Below are positions 7,025-13,936 of a stretch of DNA of 14,679 nucleotides, piece by piece. The stretch is from Candidatus Hydrogenedentota bacterium. Lineage in GTDB: Bacteria; Hydrogenedentota; Hydrogenedentia; Hydrogenedentales; SLHB01. The position numbers and the translations under genes are program-made. The DNA lies in the NCBI GenBank assembly GCA_007130675.1, contig SLSB01000154.1, positions 1 through 14,679 on the forward strand. The letters run 5' to 3'. Each line of letters begins with the position of its first letter. The stretch's first letter is position 1. A model generated the notes under the pieces. The model saw only the letters and a program-made list of their open reading frames with translations, was not told where the DNA came from and made no database searches.

Positions 7025-9172
7025 ATGTTTGATCGGATCCGGAAGCGCGACGGACGAATCGAAAAATTTCATCCGGAGAAAATCACGTGGGCCATTTTCA
7101 AGGCCGCCTCAGCATGCGGGGGCGACGATTTTGGCCGCGCGGAGCAGTTGTCGTCCGACGTGATGCACATGGCCACGGAGCGCTTCAATGGCGATCTGCC
7201 TGATGTGGAGAGTGTGCAGGATCTGGTCGAGAAGGTGCTGATCGAAAACGGTCACGCGCGCACGGCGAAGGCCTACATTCTGTATCGCGAGAAACGGGCG
7301 GGGGCACGCAACCTGAACGCCCTGATCGGCGCTACGATCAGTATGTTCTCGGATTATCTCGGCGATCGCGACTGGCGGATCAAAGAAAACGCCAATATGC
7401 AGAAGAGCGTCAACGGGCTCAACAATTACGTTCGTGAATTCTTTACCAAGAACTACTGGCTGCACGAGGTGTATCCGGCTGAAGTGCGCGATGCGCATGA
7501 AAGCGGCGACGCGCATATCCACGACCTGGGATGGCTGGGCACGTACTGCGCGGGATGGGACCTGCGTCAGCTTCTGATGCTGGGGTTCGGCGGCGTTCCG
7601 GGTAAGGTCGAGAGCCGGCCAGCCAAACATTTGCGGTCATTTCTCGGGCAAATCGTCAACTCGACGTTTACGACGCAGGGCGAATCGGCAGGTGCGCAGG
7701 CCTGGTCCAGTTTCGACACCTACTGCGCCCCCTTTATCCGTTATGACAAGATGACCTACGAGCAGGTGAAACAATGTCTGCAGGAATTTATCTTCAACAT
7801 CAACGTGCCGACCCGTGTGGGATTTCAGTGTCCATTTTCGAATCTCACCTTTGACCTGACGGTGCCGAACACCCTTAAAGACCAGGCGGTGATCATTGGC
7901 GGCGAGCCCATAGACGCCAAGTATGGCGAGTTTCAGGCCGAGATGGATATCCTGAATCAGGCATTCTGCGAAGTGATGGAAGAAGGCGACGCCAAGGGCC
8001 GGGTGTTCACCTTCCCGATTCCCACGATCAACATTACTCGGGACTTCGATTGGAATTCGCCCTCGGTGGATGCGTTCATGCGTATCACCGCCAAGTATGG
8101 CATTCCCTATTTCGCCAATTACATCAATTCGGAGCTGTCTCCCGAGGATGCGGTGTCGATGTGCTGCCGTCTGCGTCTGGATACCTCGGAACTGCGGTTG
8201 CGTGGCGGGGGATTGTTTGGCAGCAATCCGCTCACGGGCTCGATCGGCGTGTTTACCGTCAACTTGCCGCGAATCGGCTACTTGTCCTCGACGCTTGATG
8301 AATTCAAGACCCGGCTGTGGCGGTTGGTTCAGGTGGGCAAGACATCGCTCGAGATCAAGCGGAAGATTGTGGAGAAGCAGACCGAACAGGGCTTGTATCC
8401 GTACTCGGCGCATTATTTGGAGACGGTAAAACAACGCACGGGCGAGTATTGGCACAACCATTTCAGCACGATCGGCGTGTTGGGTATGAACGAAGCGCTC
8501 GAGAATTTTCTCGGCGTAGGCATTGCATCGCCAGAAGGACAGCAGTTCGCGGCGGAAATTCTCGAGTACATGCGGGGCTTGCTGGTCGAGATCCAGAACG
8601 AGACCGGCCATGTGTACAACCTCGAGGCTACCCCTGCCGAAGGCACCGCGTACCGGCTGGCCAAGCTTGACAAGACGCGTTATCCGGATATTGTCACTGC
8701 GGGCAATGGCACTCCCTACTACACCAATTCGACCCAACTCCCGGTGGACCAAACCGAAGATCTTTTCGAGGCGCTCGAGCTTCAGGACGAGCTTCAGTCG
8801 ATGTACACCGGCGGCACGGTGCTGCATGCGTATCTTGGCGAGAGCATCGAGGACATCGAAGTGTGCAAGCGGCTGGTGCGGCGTGCATTCGAGCGCTGCA
8901 AACTGCCGTATCTTTCGCTAACCCCGACGTTCAGCATCTGCCAGGAGCATGGCTACATCCGGGGCGAGCATTTCCGGTGTCCGGATTGCAGTTCCGAGAC
9001 CGAGGTGTGGTCGCGCGTGACTGGATATCTGCGGCCCGTGGACAATTACAACGAAGGCAAGAAACAGGAGTACTTCGACCGTCGCAAATTCAAGGTGCCG
9101 CGTGAGATCATCGAGGAGACGGTTGAGGCGCCGGCCGAAACCGAGTCCAGTGGAGTGGGGAACGTGGCGTGA
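7025..9172 (+). CDS. nrdD: anaerobic (class III) ribonucleoside-triphosphate reductase
   Basis: 715-residue cytosolic glycyl-radical enzyme reducing ribonucleotides (NTPs) to dNTPs without oxygen. Start ATG 7025 (MFDRIRKRDGRIEKF) opens the ATP-cone allosteric domain, about residues 1-95, and has AAAGGG 8 nt upstream. A TTG at 6887 is in frame, but its added residues are non-family. Catalytic landmarks: QCPFSNLTFD in the barrel; the active-site cysteine loop SMCCRLRLD (Cys380/381); the C-terminal zinc site Cys639-x2-His642 with CPDC (Cys652, Cys655); and the glycyl-radical loop RVTGYLRPV with Gly667, followed by NEGKKQEYFDRR. The T. maritima-like C-terminal form is suggested by GYLRPV rather than the E. 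coli RVCGYL. It overlaps nrdG by 4 nt (GTGA), so the two are translationally coupled. Likely regulated by NrdR. Confidence 0.97.
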   Translation: MFDRIRKRDGRIEKFHPEKITWAIFKAASACGGDDFGRAEQLSSDVMHMATERFNGDLPDVESVQDLVEKVLIENGHARTAKAYILYREKRAGARNLNALIGATISMFSDYLGDRDWRIKENANMQKSVNGLNNYVREFFTKNYWLHEVYPAEVRDAHESGDAHIHDLGWLGTYCAGWDLRQLLMLGFGGVPGKVESRPAKHLRSFLGQIVNSTFTTQGESAGAQAWSSFDTYCAPFIRYDKMTYEQVKQCLQEFIFNINVPTRVGFQCPFSNLTFDLTVPNTLKDQAVIIGGEPIDAKYGEFQAEMDILNQAFCEVMEEGDAKGRVFTFPIPTINITRDFDWNSPSVDAFMRITAKYGIPYFANYINSELSPEDAVSMCCRLRLDTSELRLRGGGLFGSNPLTGSIGVFTVNLPRIGYLSSTLDEFKTRLWRLVQVGKTSLEIKRKIVEKQTEQGLYPYSAHYLETVKQRTGEYWHNHFSTIGVLGMNEALENFLGVGIASPEGQQFAAEILEYMRGLLVEIQNETGHVYNLEATPAEGTAYRLAKLDKTRYPDIVTAGNGTPYYTNSTQLPVDQTEDLFEALELQDELQSMYTGGTVLHAYLGESIEDIEVCKRLVRRAFERCKLPYLSLTPTFSICQEHGYIRGEHFRCPDCSSETEVWSRVTGYLRPVDNYNEGKKQEYFDRRKFKVPREIIEETVEAPAETESSGVGNVA

Positions 9173-9888
9173 ACATCGCCGGGTTTCAGAAACTGTCTAC
9201 CGTGGACTGGCCGGGCAACATGGCGGCCGTAGTGTTTACGCCCGGCTGCACCATGAACTGCGCGTTTTGCCATAACCGCATGCTGCTCGAGGTCGCGCCC
9301 GGCCCCGGCTTTCCTGTTGCCGGCGTGCTTGATACGCTCGAGAAGCGCCGGGGCTTTCTCGACGGCGTTGTGATTACGGGCGGTGAACCCACCATGCAAC
9401 CCAGGCTCGAGAGTTTCATTCGGGCGGTGCGCCGACTCGGGTTTGCCGTTAAGCTCGATACCAACGGCGCCCGGCCCGGTGTGCTGCGGGGCCTGATGGC
9501 GCGCAACCTCATCGACTATGTCGCCATGGACGTCAAAGCGCCTTGGGACCTCTACGAGGATGTCTGCGGCGGCCCTGTTGACTTGGGCTCCGTGAAATCG
9601 AGCATCCGTTGTCTCATCAAAGGCTCGACGCCATACGAATTCCGCACGACTGTGCTGCCCCATTTCCGGCCGGAAGACATCTCGGAGATCGGCCGCGCGA
9701 TTGCCGGCGCGAAGCGCTACGTTCTGCAGCAGTTTCGGCCACACAAAGAAATCGCCGTGCGCGACCCCCGCTTGGCGTCGCCGCCGCATACCGCCCAATG
9801 GTTTGCGGGCCGCGTCGCGGAACTCCGCACGCATCTGGATGACGTGTCTGCCCGGGGGATCGACCTCCGCGCCGTACAGACCGCCTGA
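9169..9888 (+). CDS. nrdG: anaerobic ribonucleotide reductase activating protein (radical SAM)
   Basis: 239 residues, starting at GTG 9169, which overlaps the nrdD stop as GTGA. It is the activase that uses a 4Fe-4S cluster and S-adenosylmethionine to abstract hydrogen from the NrdD glycine (Gly667 here). Seen: GFQKLSTVDWPG N-terminus; cluster motif CTMNCAFC (Cys27, Cys31, Cys34) followed by HNRML; SAM-binding TGGEPT (70-75); LDTNGARP; DYVAMDVKAPWDLY; and YEFRTTV. Length and motif order fit the pyruvate-formate-lyase-activase-like NrdG subgroup that pairs with T. maritima-type NrdD (longer than the E. coli enzyme). It is probably the last gene of the unit: 240 nt follow before the next start. 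The name is supported mainly by its position directly after nrdD. Confidence 0.95.
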   Translation: MNIAGFQKLSTVDWPGNMAAVVFTPGCTMNCAFCHNRMLLEVAPGPGFPVAGVLDTLEKRRGFLDGVVITGGEPTMQPRLESFIRAVRRLGFAVKLDTNGARPGVLRGLMARNLIDYVAMDVKAPWDLYEDVCGGPVDLGSVKSSIRCLIKGSTPYEFRTTVLPHFRPEDISEIGRAIAGAKRYVLQQFRPHKEIAVRDPRLASPPHTAQWFAGRVAELRTHLDDVSARGIDLRAVQTA

Positions 9889-9905
9889 CGGGGGGCTCAG
9901 GGAAC

Positions 9906-9938
9906 GGGACGTATAGGATGTATGGGACTTATGTGACC
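9906..9938 (+). repeat. degenerate GGGAC-n-TAT tandem repeat
   Basis: Three imperfect units follow one another: GGGACGTATA, GGATGTAT and GGGACTTATG, then TGACC. They lie 18 nt after nrdG. It looks like the decayed end of a short tandem array. No gene or terminator is visible in this 240-nt gap otherwise, apart from the weak promoter near 10066. Confidence 0.4.
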
Positions 9939-10065
9939 CCGTCTGCCGTTTGAGCGTCCATCCTTTCCGCAGGAGCGCGGCCAAGACGCGTCTGGCTCTG
10001 GTCGACGGCCATTGAGTTCCACAAGGCAGTTCCACGGGGACTGATGTCATGTTTCGCCCGCCCGC

Positions 10066-10094
10066 TTGCTTCGAGCGGCCCGGCCCATTATCCT
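10066..10094 (+). promoter_or_regulatory. weak candidate promoter for the Gfo/Idh/MocA-like gene
   Basis: TTGCTT (3 of 6), 17-nt spacer, TATCCT (4 of 6), 34 nt before the start codon. Position is reasonable, match is poor. Confidence 0.22.
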
Positions 10095-10128
10095 CTGAGG
10101 TCGAACACACATCGAGGAGGCATCAGCC

Positions 10129-11388
10129 ATGGATCATTCGCAGCGGACAGGAAATACAGGCATTTCGGACACTGGTTTTTCGCGGCGGTCGTTTTTGCAG
10201 TGGACGGGTTCGGCGGCGGCGTTGGCGGCGGCTACAGCGTTGCCGGCGGGGCGCGCGTATTCGGCCGAGACGGGCAAGACCTTGCGCATGGGCGTGGTAG
10301 GCGGCGGATTCGGCGCGACCTTTCACTGGCACCAGCACCCGAATTGTAAAATCACTGGGGTGACCGATCTGCGCGAAGACCGGCGGATACGCCTGCGCGA
10401 ACGCTACCAATGCGATGCGGTCTACGATTCGCTCGAGACCATGATCAAGGAAGCTGACGATATTGACGCGGTAGCTGTATTCTCGGGAGCGACCGACCAC
10501 GTCAAACACACGAAGATGTGTTTCGAGCGTGGCTGGCACGTGGTGGCGGCGTGTCCCGCCTGCGTCACGGTCGAGGAAGCCCATGAACTCAAGGAACTCA
10601 AAGAGCAAACCGGTCTGCGCTATATGATGGCCGAGTCGAGTTATTATCGCATGGAAGCGATTTTTGTTCGCAATCTTTACGACAGCGGCGCAATGGGCGA
10701 GATCTACTACTCGGAAGGCGACTACTACCACGACCGCGGCGACCTCGAACGGCTGGTGACCAATACAGCGAGCCGGTTCTATATGCCCGATGGTTCGCGA
10801 AGCTGGCGCTGGGGCCTGCCGCCGATGCTGTATCCCACGCATTCGCTGTGTTTCCTCACGGGTATCACCGGTGAACGCGTGACAAAAGTCTCGGCTCTTG
10901 GATGGGGCACCAAAGATCATCCCTACCTGACCGATAACGCCTACGACAACCCTTTCTGGAACGAGTCGGCGCTGATGTATACCGACCGAGGGCACATGCA
11001 CCGGTGCAACGTTTTCTGGCTTGTTGCCGACCACGGCGAACGCGCCCAGTGGTATGGCGACGCCGCGGCGGTCTTTATGCCCAGCGTGGGCATCAACAAC
11101 AGCACCGTGAAGAAGCGCCGCACCGAAGAGGAACGCCCCGCCACCGACACGGTCGAAGTGCCTCAATACTGGCGTGATTCGCCCATGTTGCCGGAGACCA
11201 TGCGGCACTCATCCGGCCACGGCGGGTCGGCGGTGTTTCTGTCCGCTGAGTTCGTCAATGCACTGCTCGAGGACCGTGAGCCAGCCATTGACGTGTATGA
11301 ATCACTGGCGATGACCGTGCCGGGGATTGTGGCCCATCAATCCGCGCTCAAAGACGGCGAGCAGCTCCCCGTGCCACAGTTTGATTAG
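10129..11388 (+). CDS. Tat-exported Gfo/Idh/MocA-family protein, GH109-like variant
   Basis: 419 residues from ATG 10129, with GAGGAGG at 10114-10120 (8 nt spacing). Residues 1-46 are a twin-arginine signal: FSRRSFLQ (Arg19-Arg20), then an Ala-rich core to about Ala46, so the protein is exported folded with its cofactor. The Rossmann nucleotide-binding motif is GVVGGGFG (55-62). The family's usual catalytic EKP is replaced by AACPAC (140-145). Downstream, YMMAESSYYR (165-174), GEIYYSEGDYYHD (190-202) and YPTH (235-238) resemble NAD-dependent GH109 glycosidases, where YPTH supplies active-site Tyr and His (recalled, not searched). It may therefore be an NAD(H)-dependent sugar-modifying or glycoside-cleaving enzyme rather than a simple dehydrogenase. 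It appears monocistronic; the next gene is convergent. Family is confident; reaction is not. Confidence 0.87.
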   Translation: MDHSQRTGNTGISDTGFSRRSFLQWTGSAAALAAATALPAGRAYSAETGKTLRMGVVGGGFGATFHWHQHPNCKITGVTDLREDRRIRLRERYQCDAVYDSLETMIKEADDIDAVAVFSGATDHVKHTKMCFERGWHVVAACPACVTVEEAHELKELKEQTGLRYMMAESSYYRMEAIFVRNLYDSGAMGEIYYSEGDYYHDRGDLERLVTNTASRFYMPDGSRSWRWGLPPMLYPTHSLCFLTGITGERVTKVSALGWGTKDHPYLTDNAYDNPFWNESALMYTDRGHMHRCNVFWLVADHGERAQWYGDAAAVFMPSVGINNSTVKKRRTEEERPATDTVEVPQYWRDSPMLPETMRHSSGHGGSAVFLSAEFVNALLEDREPAIDVYESLAMTVPGIVAHQSALKDGEQLPVPQFD

Positions 11389-11513
11389 AGTTGAGAGGCC
11401 TCCACGGGGAGCCGAAGGCAAAGATGGGGCATCGCTTAATCGCCGCGTGAGTTGGGTTTGCAGACCGCGGTCATCGAGACATTGCTGGCGTCCCGGGCAG
11501 AATCACAACAGGC

Positions 11514-11542
11514 ATAGGTCACATGCGACGCATAAGACCTAT
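11514..11542. terminator. nested hairpin between two convergent genes, possible bidirectional terminator
   Basis: ATAGGTC (11514-11520) pairs with GACCTAT (11536-11542); inside, ATGCG (11523-11527) pairs with CGCAT (11529-11533). It begins 12 nt after the stop of the leftward Lrp-like gene and 125 nt after the rightward gene's stop at 11388. There is no clean T-run on either strand, so termination is only suggested by position. Confidence 0.35.
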
Positions 11543-11554
11543 AGCATGCCTCTA

Positions 11555-11836
11555 CTAATCTTCGAGGCCGATACTGAACATGCGGTCAAGGTCGTGATTG
11601 CTGTAAGCGCGGAAGCCGATGAGCGTGGTGGTGTTCAGCAGCCCGTCGAGTTTGAGCATGTGCTCGGTGACAATGGCAGCGAGCTGTTCGTTTTCGCGCA
11701 CCCGGATGATGGCGATCAGGTCCCAGTCACCGGCGATCGAATACACTTCCGCAATGCCGTCGATCTCGAGGAGTTCTTGAGCGGTTTCGTTGATCTTGTC
11801 TCGCTTGACACTGGCCAGAACAAACGCGTGTACCAT
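11555..11836 (-). CDS. stand-alone Lrp/AsnC ligand-binding (RAM) domain protein
   Basis: 93 residues; start ATG 11836 chosen because AGGAGG lies 7 nt upstream (11844-11849); an ATG at 11857 is in frame, but would place that site inside the gene. The whole protein is one RAM domain, with the beta-alpha-beta-beta-alpha-beta order visible as MVHAFVLASV, helix to LLEIDGI, AEVYSIAGDWDLIAIIRV, a helix to LKLDGLL, and NTTTLIGFRAY. The GDWDLI turn is the family's effector-binding signature. No helix-turn-helix is present, so it cannot bind DNA alone; such proteins bind amino acids and may co-assemble with full Lrp regulators. It lies 126 nt after the glycoside hydrolase gene, but has its own promoter and an inverted repeat in that gap. 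Confidence 0.9.
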   Translation of the reverse strand: MVHAFVLASVKRDKINETAQELLEIDGIAEVYSIAGDWDLIAIIRVRENEQLAAIVTEHMLKLDGLLNTTTLIGFRAYSNHDLDRMFSIGLED

Positions 11837-11895
11837 TGTTGTGCCTCCTGGTTGCATAAACGGCGCGCCGGGTCCGTGAACGGTTCATGCCGGTT

Positions 11896-11924
11896 ATGGT
11901 ATTCAGCGCGGAAGTGCCTGTCAA
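11896..11924 (-). promoter_or_regulatory. promoter of the Lrp-like RAM gene
   Basis: On the minus strand TTGACA (11924-11919, 6 of 6) is followed by a 17-nt spacer and TACCAT (11901-11896, 4 of 6). Predicted start is near 11889, giving a leader of about 53 nt. Confidence 0.5.
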
Positions 11925-11940
11925 CGCCTTGGCACTTCCG
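11909..11940. promoter_or_regulatory. perfect 10-bp inverted repeat around the -35 box (operator or terminator)
   Basis: CGGAAGTGCC (11909-11918) and GGCACTTCCG (11931-11940) are exact reverse complements, with a 12-nt centre that contains the -35 TTGACA of the leftward promoter. This geometry suits a repressor or activator operator. It also lies 23 nt past the stop of the glycoside hydrolase gene and could act as its terminator hairpin, though no T-run follows. Confidence 0.5.
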
Positions 11941-11962
11941 GGAAATGCCTGTTGCTGGCTCG

Positions 11963-13936
11963 CTATCCTTCGCTCTCGGGGCGGTTCATCTCGAAGGCGA
12001 GGACGGGAGTTCCCGCGGGACCGAAATCGCCTTGGAAGAGAATCCAATCGCCGTTCTTCGATTCGTGAGAGGCGGGCACGGTAATGCGAAACTCGAGTAT
12101 CTGCCGTTCCATCGGTGGTAGGATTACGTTCCAGTTTTCGGCACTGATGGTCACGCCCTCGGGAGCCTCTGTGAGCGAAATCGTGCCCGTAACTTCGGTA
12201 TCGGAGAAATTGTACACGAGCAGCGCGCACTCGGTCTCTGTTCCGAGGTCGAAGACGCGCTCGGGCTCGTGTGTCCATTCGCGCTGGCGAATGACCGGTG
12301 CGATGTTGGGCGTGTCGAACTGCAAGACGACCGGCGAGGGCGTGCCCGCGCGGTATTCGGATGGTGCAATGGTTTGGAGCAGCAGCGAGTCGGCCGCGCC
12401 TTCTGGCAAGAGCGCAAACAGGGGCGCGGACGCGATGGTCTCGGGCGGAACGGCTTCGAGCGGCCGCCCGAGATAATCGAACGCGGCCTCGACTGGCAAG
12501 GGTTCAGGCAGCGGCCAGGGCAGGACCTGCTCGCCGCGCCCGGGCCAATCCGCTTCTTTCTCGATCCATGCGACGAGCACATCGCGCGCCTCGCCGTCGG
12601 GCCTGCCGCGAAAGGCATATACGTGTGCATCGGGCTGGTCCGGCAGTTCCCAGCGGCCGAGGGATGTGGCCCCCGCCAGGAAACGTCCCACGGCCGCAAG
12701 GGCCGTGTAGCTGATGCGAGGCGTGTAGTCGTGCCGCAGCAGGCCGAACTGTATCGTGCCGTCACGCTCGGTATAAGGCCCGAGAATGAAGTGAAAATGG
12801 CGCGAGGCTCCCGAGAACAGGCTCGATGCATAGGATTGCGCCACGAACTGGGCCTTTAGCCGTGCATTTTCGTGGGTGTAATCGCCCACGGGCGATGCGG
12901 GGTCAACGGTCATGCCGCGGTCGCACTCGGTCACCCAGATGGGCCTGCCGCACGCCGCGCGCCGTGCCGGTTCCCACAAGTCTGCGTACGCATGGGGCCA
13001 GTCATACGAATGAATGCTGTAGATGTCGTAATACGGCCAAGTTTCGTTGCGCAGAATGGCCTGGACCTGCGCCTCCGTATCAATCCCGCCCAGCGGCGCC
13101 CAGCAGACCGTGAGGTCCGGGTCACCGGCCTTGAATCCTAAATACGCGACCTTCTGGTGCGTGCACAGCTCGTCCATCGTCAGCCCGCCGAAATTGCGTG
13201 CATTGCCTTCGTTCCATGGCTGCCACGCATGCACGCGGCCCTGAAAACGCACGGCCATCTCCCTGCAGAAACGGTGGACGTGCCGCAGGTCGGTCCGCGG
13301 GCGGTCCCGGCCGGTGTTATCCCGTGCCCATGCGGGTATCGTGTGAAACACCTGCAAGACGCGATGCCCCTGCCCGGATTGAATCCGCGCGGTGGTGTCG
13401 TAATGCGTCTCTTCGAAGAATTCGCCGGATTCGGCCTGCATTTCGCGCCAATGAATGCGATCGCGCACCCATCCCGCCCCGGCAAGCGACGCCAGGCGGG
13501 CGATCTCGGGCCAATGCGCCGGCTCATCGCGCGCCAGCCACGACAGGGCAATATCCACCGCCACGGGAGTCTCATCGGGAGGTGGTATTGCGGATTCATG
13601 CACCACGGCGGCGGTAGTAAACGCCACAGCCTGACCGGTCTCGTCCAGAAACTCGACGCGGTACCAGCCGATCGGCAGGGTCCCCAACTCGATAATGCGA
13701 CGGGCTTCGATTGCGCCCTCGGCCACTACATCGTGTGCGTCGTCGAGCACGCGCCAAGTGCGCGTTTCGTCGCGGACATCCTCGGGCCCGGCCACGCGCA
13801 CCGTCTCGCCATGCAGATATACGTTGCCAAAATGCGGGGTGCCCGGCTGTTCAGAAGCGCCCGCGATGGCGATTGCACACGCCAACACTGCGATCATCAG
13901 CCCTCCTATGGCGCTTCCGCGGAGTTCTGCGATCAT
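11963..13936 (-). CDS. secreted clan GH-A-like TIM-barrel glycoside hydrolase
   Basis: 657 residues from ATG 13936, which overlaps the upstream gene's TGA as ATGA; this, plus a signal peptide starting at that Met (core GGLMIAVLACAIAIAG, cleavage near AGA-SEQ), fixes the start over the in-frame ATG at 13990. Order: an N-terminal beta domain (about 30-120), a TIM barrel (about 125-430) and C-terminal beta domains. Barrel landmarks: GWVRDRIHWREM, HTIPAWARD, QPWNEGN with Glu243 as likely acid/base, YSIHSYDWPH (His309 region) and RPIWVTECDRG with Glu337 as likely nucleophile; the 94-residue gap suits a retaining clan GH-A enzyme, perhaps GH39-like or GH5-like. The substrate cannot be read from sequence. 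No good ribosome site precedes it, so translation is probably coupled to the upstream gene. The fold is confident; the GH family number is not. Confidence 0.88.
   Translation of the reverse strand: MIAELRGSAIGGLMIAVLACAIAIAGASEQPGTPHFGNVYLHGETVRVAGPEDVRDETRTWRVLDDAHDVVAEGAIEARRIIELGTLPIGWYRVEFLDETGQAVAFTTAAVVHESAIPPPDETPVAVDIALSWLARDEPAHWPEIARLASLAGAGWVRDRIHWREMQAESGEFFEETHYDTTARIQSGQGHRVLQVFHTIPAWARDNTGRDRPRTDLRHVHRFCREMAVRFQGRVHAWQPWNEGNARNFGGLTMDELCTHQKVAYLGFKAGDPDLTVCWAPLGGIDTEAQVQAILRNETWPYYDIYSIHSYDWPHAYADLWEPARRAACGRPIWVTECDRGMTVDPASPVGDYTHENARLKAQFVAQSYASSLFSGASRHFHFILGPYTERDGTIQFGLLRHDYTPRISYTALAAVGRFLAGATSLGRWELPDQPDAHVYAFRGRPDGEARDVLVAWIEKEADWPGRGEQVLPWPLPEPLPVEAAFDYLGRPLEAVPPETIASAPLFALLPEGAADSLLLQTIAPSEYRAGTPSPVVLQFDTPNIAPVIRQREWTHEPERVFDLGTETECALLVYNFSDTEVTGTISLTEAPEGVTISAENWNVILPPMERQILEFRITVPASHESKNGDWILFQGDFGPAGTPVLAFEMNRPESEG

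Noticed and set aside
7637..8827. 396-codon minus-strand open frame inside nrdD
   Set aside because: Exact antisense of the most conserved part of nrdD; translation is His/Arg-rich.
9046..10110. 354-codon minus-strand open frame across the nrdD end and nrdG
   Set aside because: Antisense to nrdD/nrdG coding sequence with no domain or ribosome site.
10123..11208. 361-codon minus-strand open frame opposite the Gfo/Idh/MocA-like gene
   Set aside because: Shadow frame; the plus strand has a Tat signal, Rossmann motif and a strong ribosome site.
11463..11472. GACCGCGGTC perfect palindrome between convergent genes
   Set aside because: Ten-bp GC-rich palindromes are expected by chance in this composition, and no promoter lies there.
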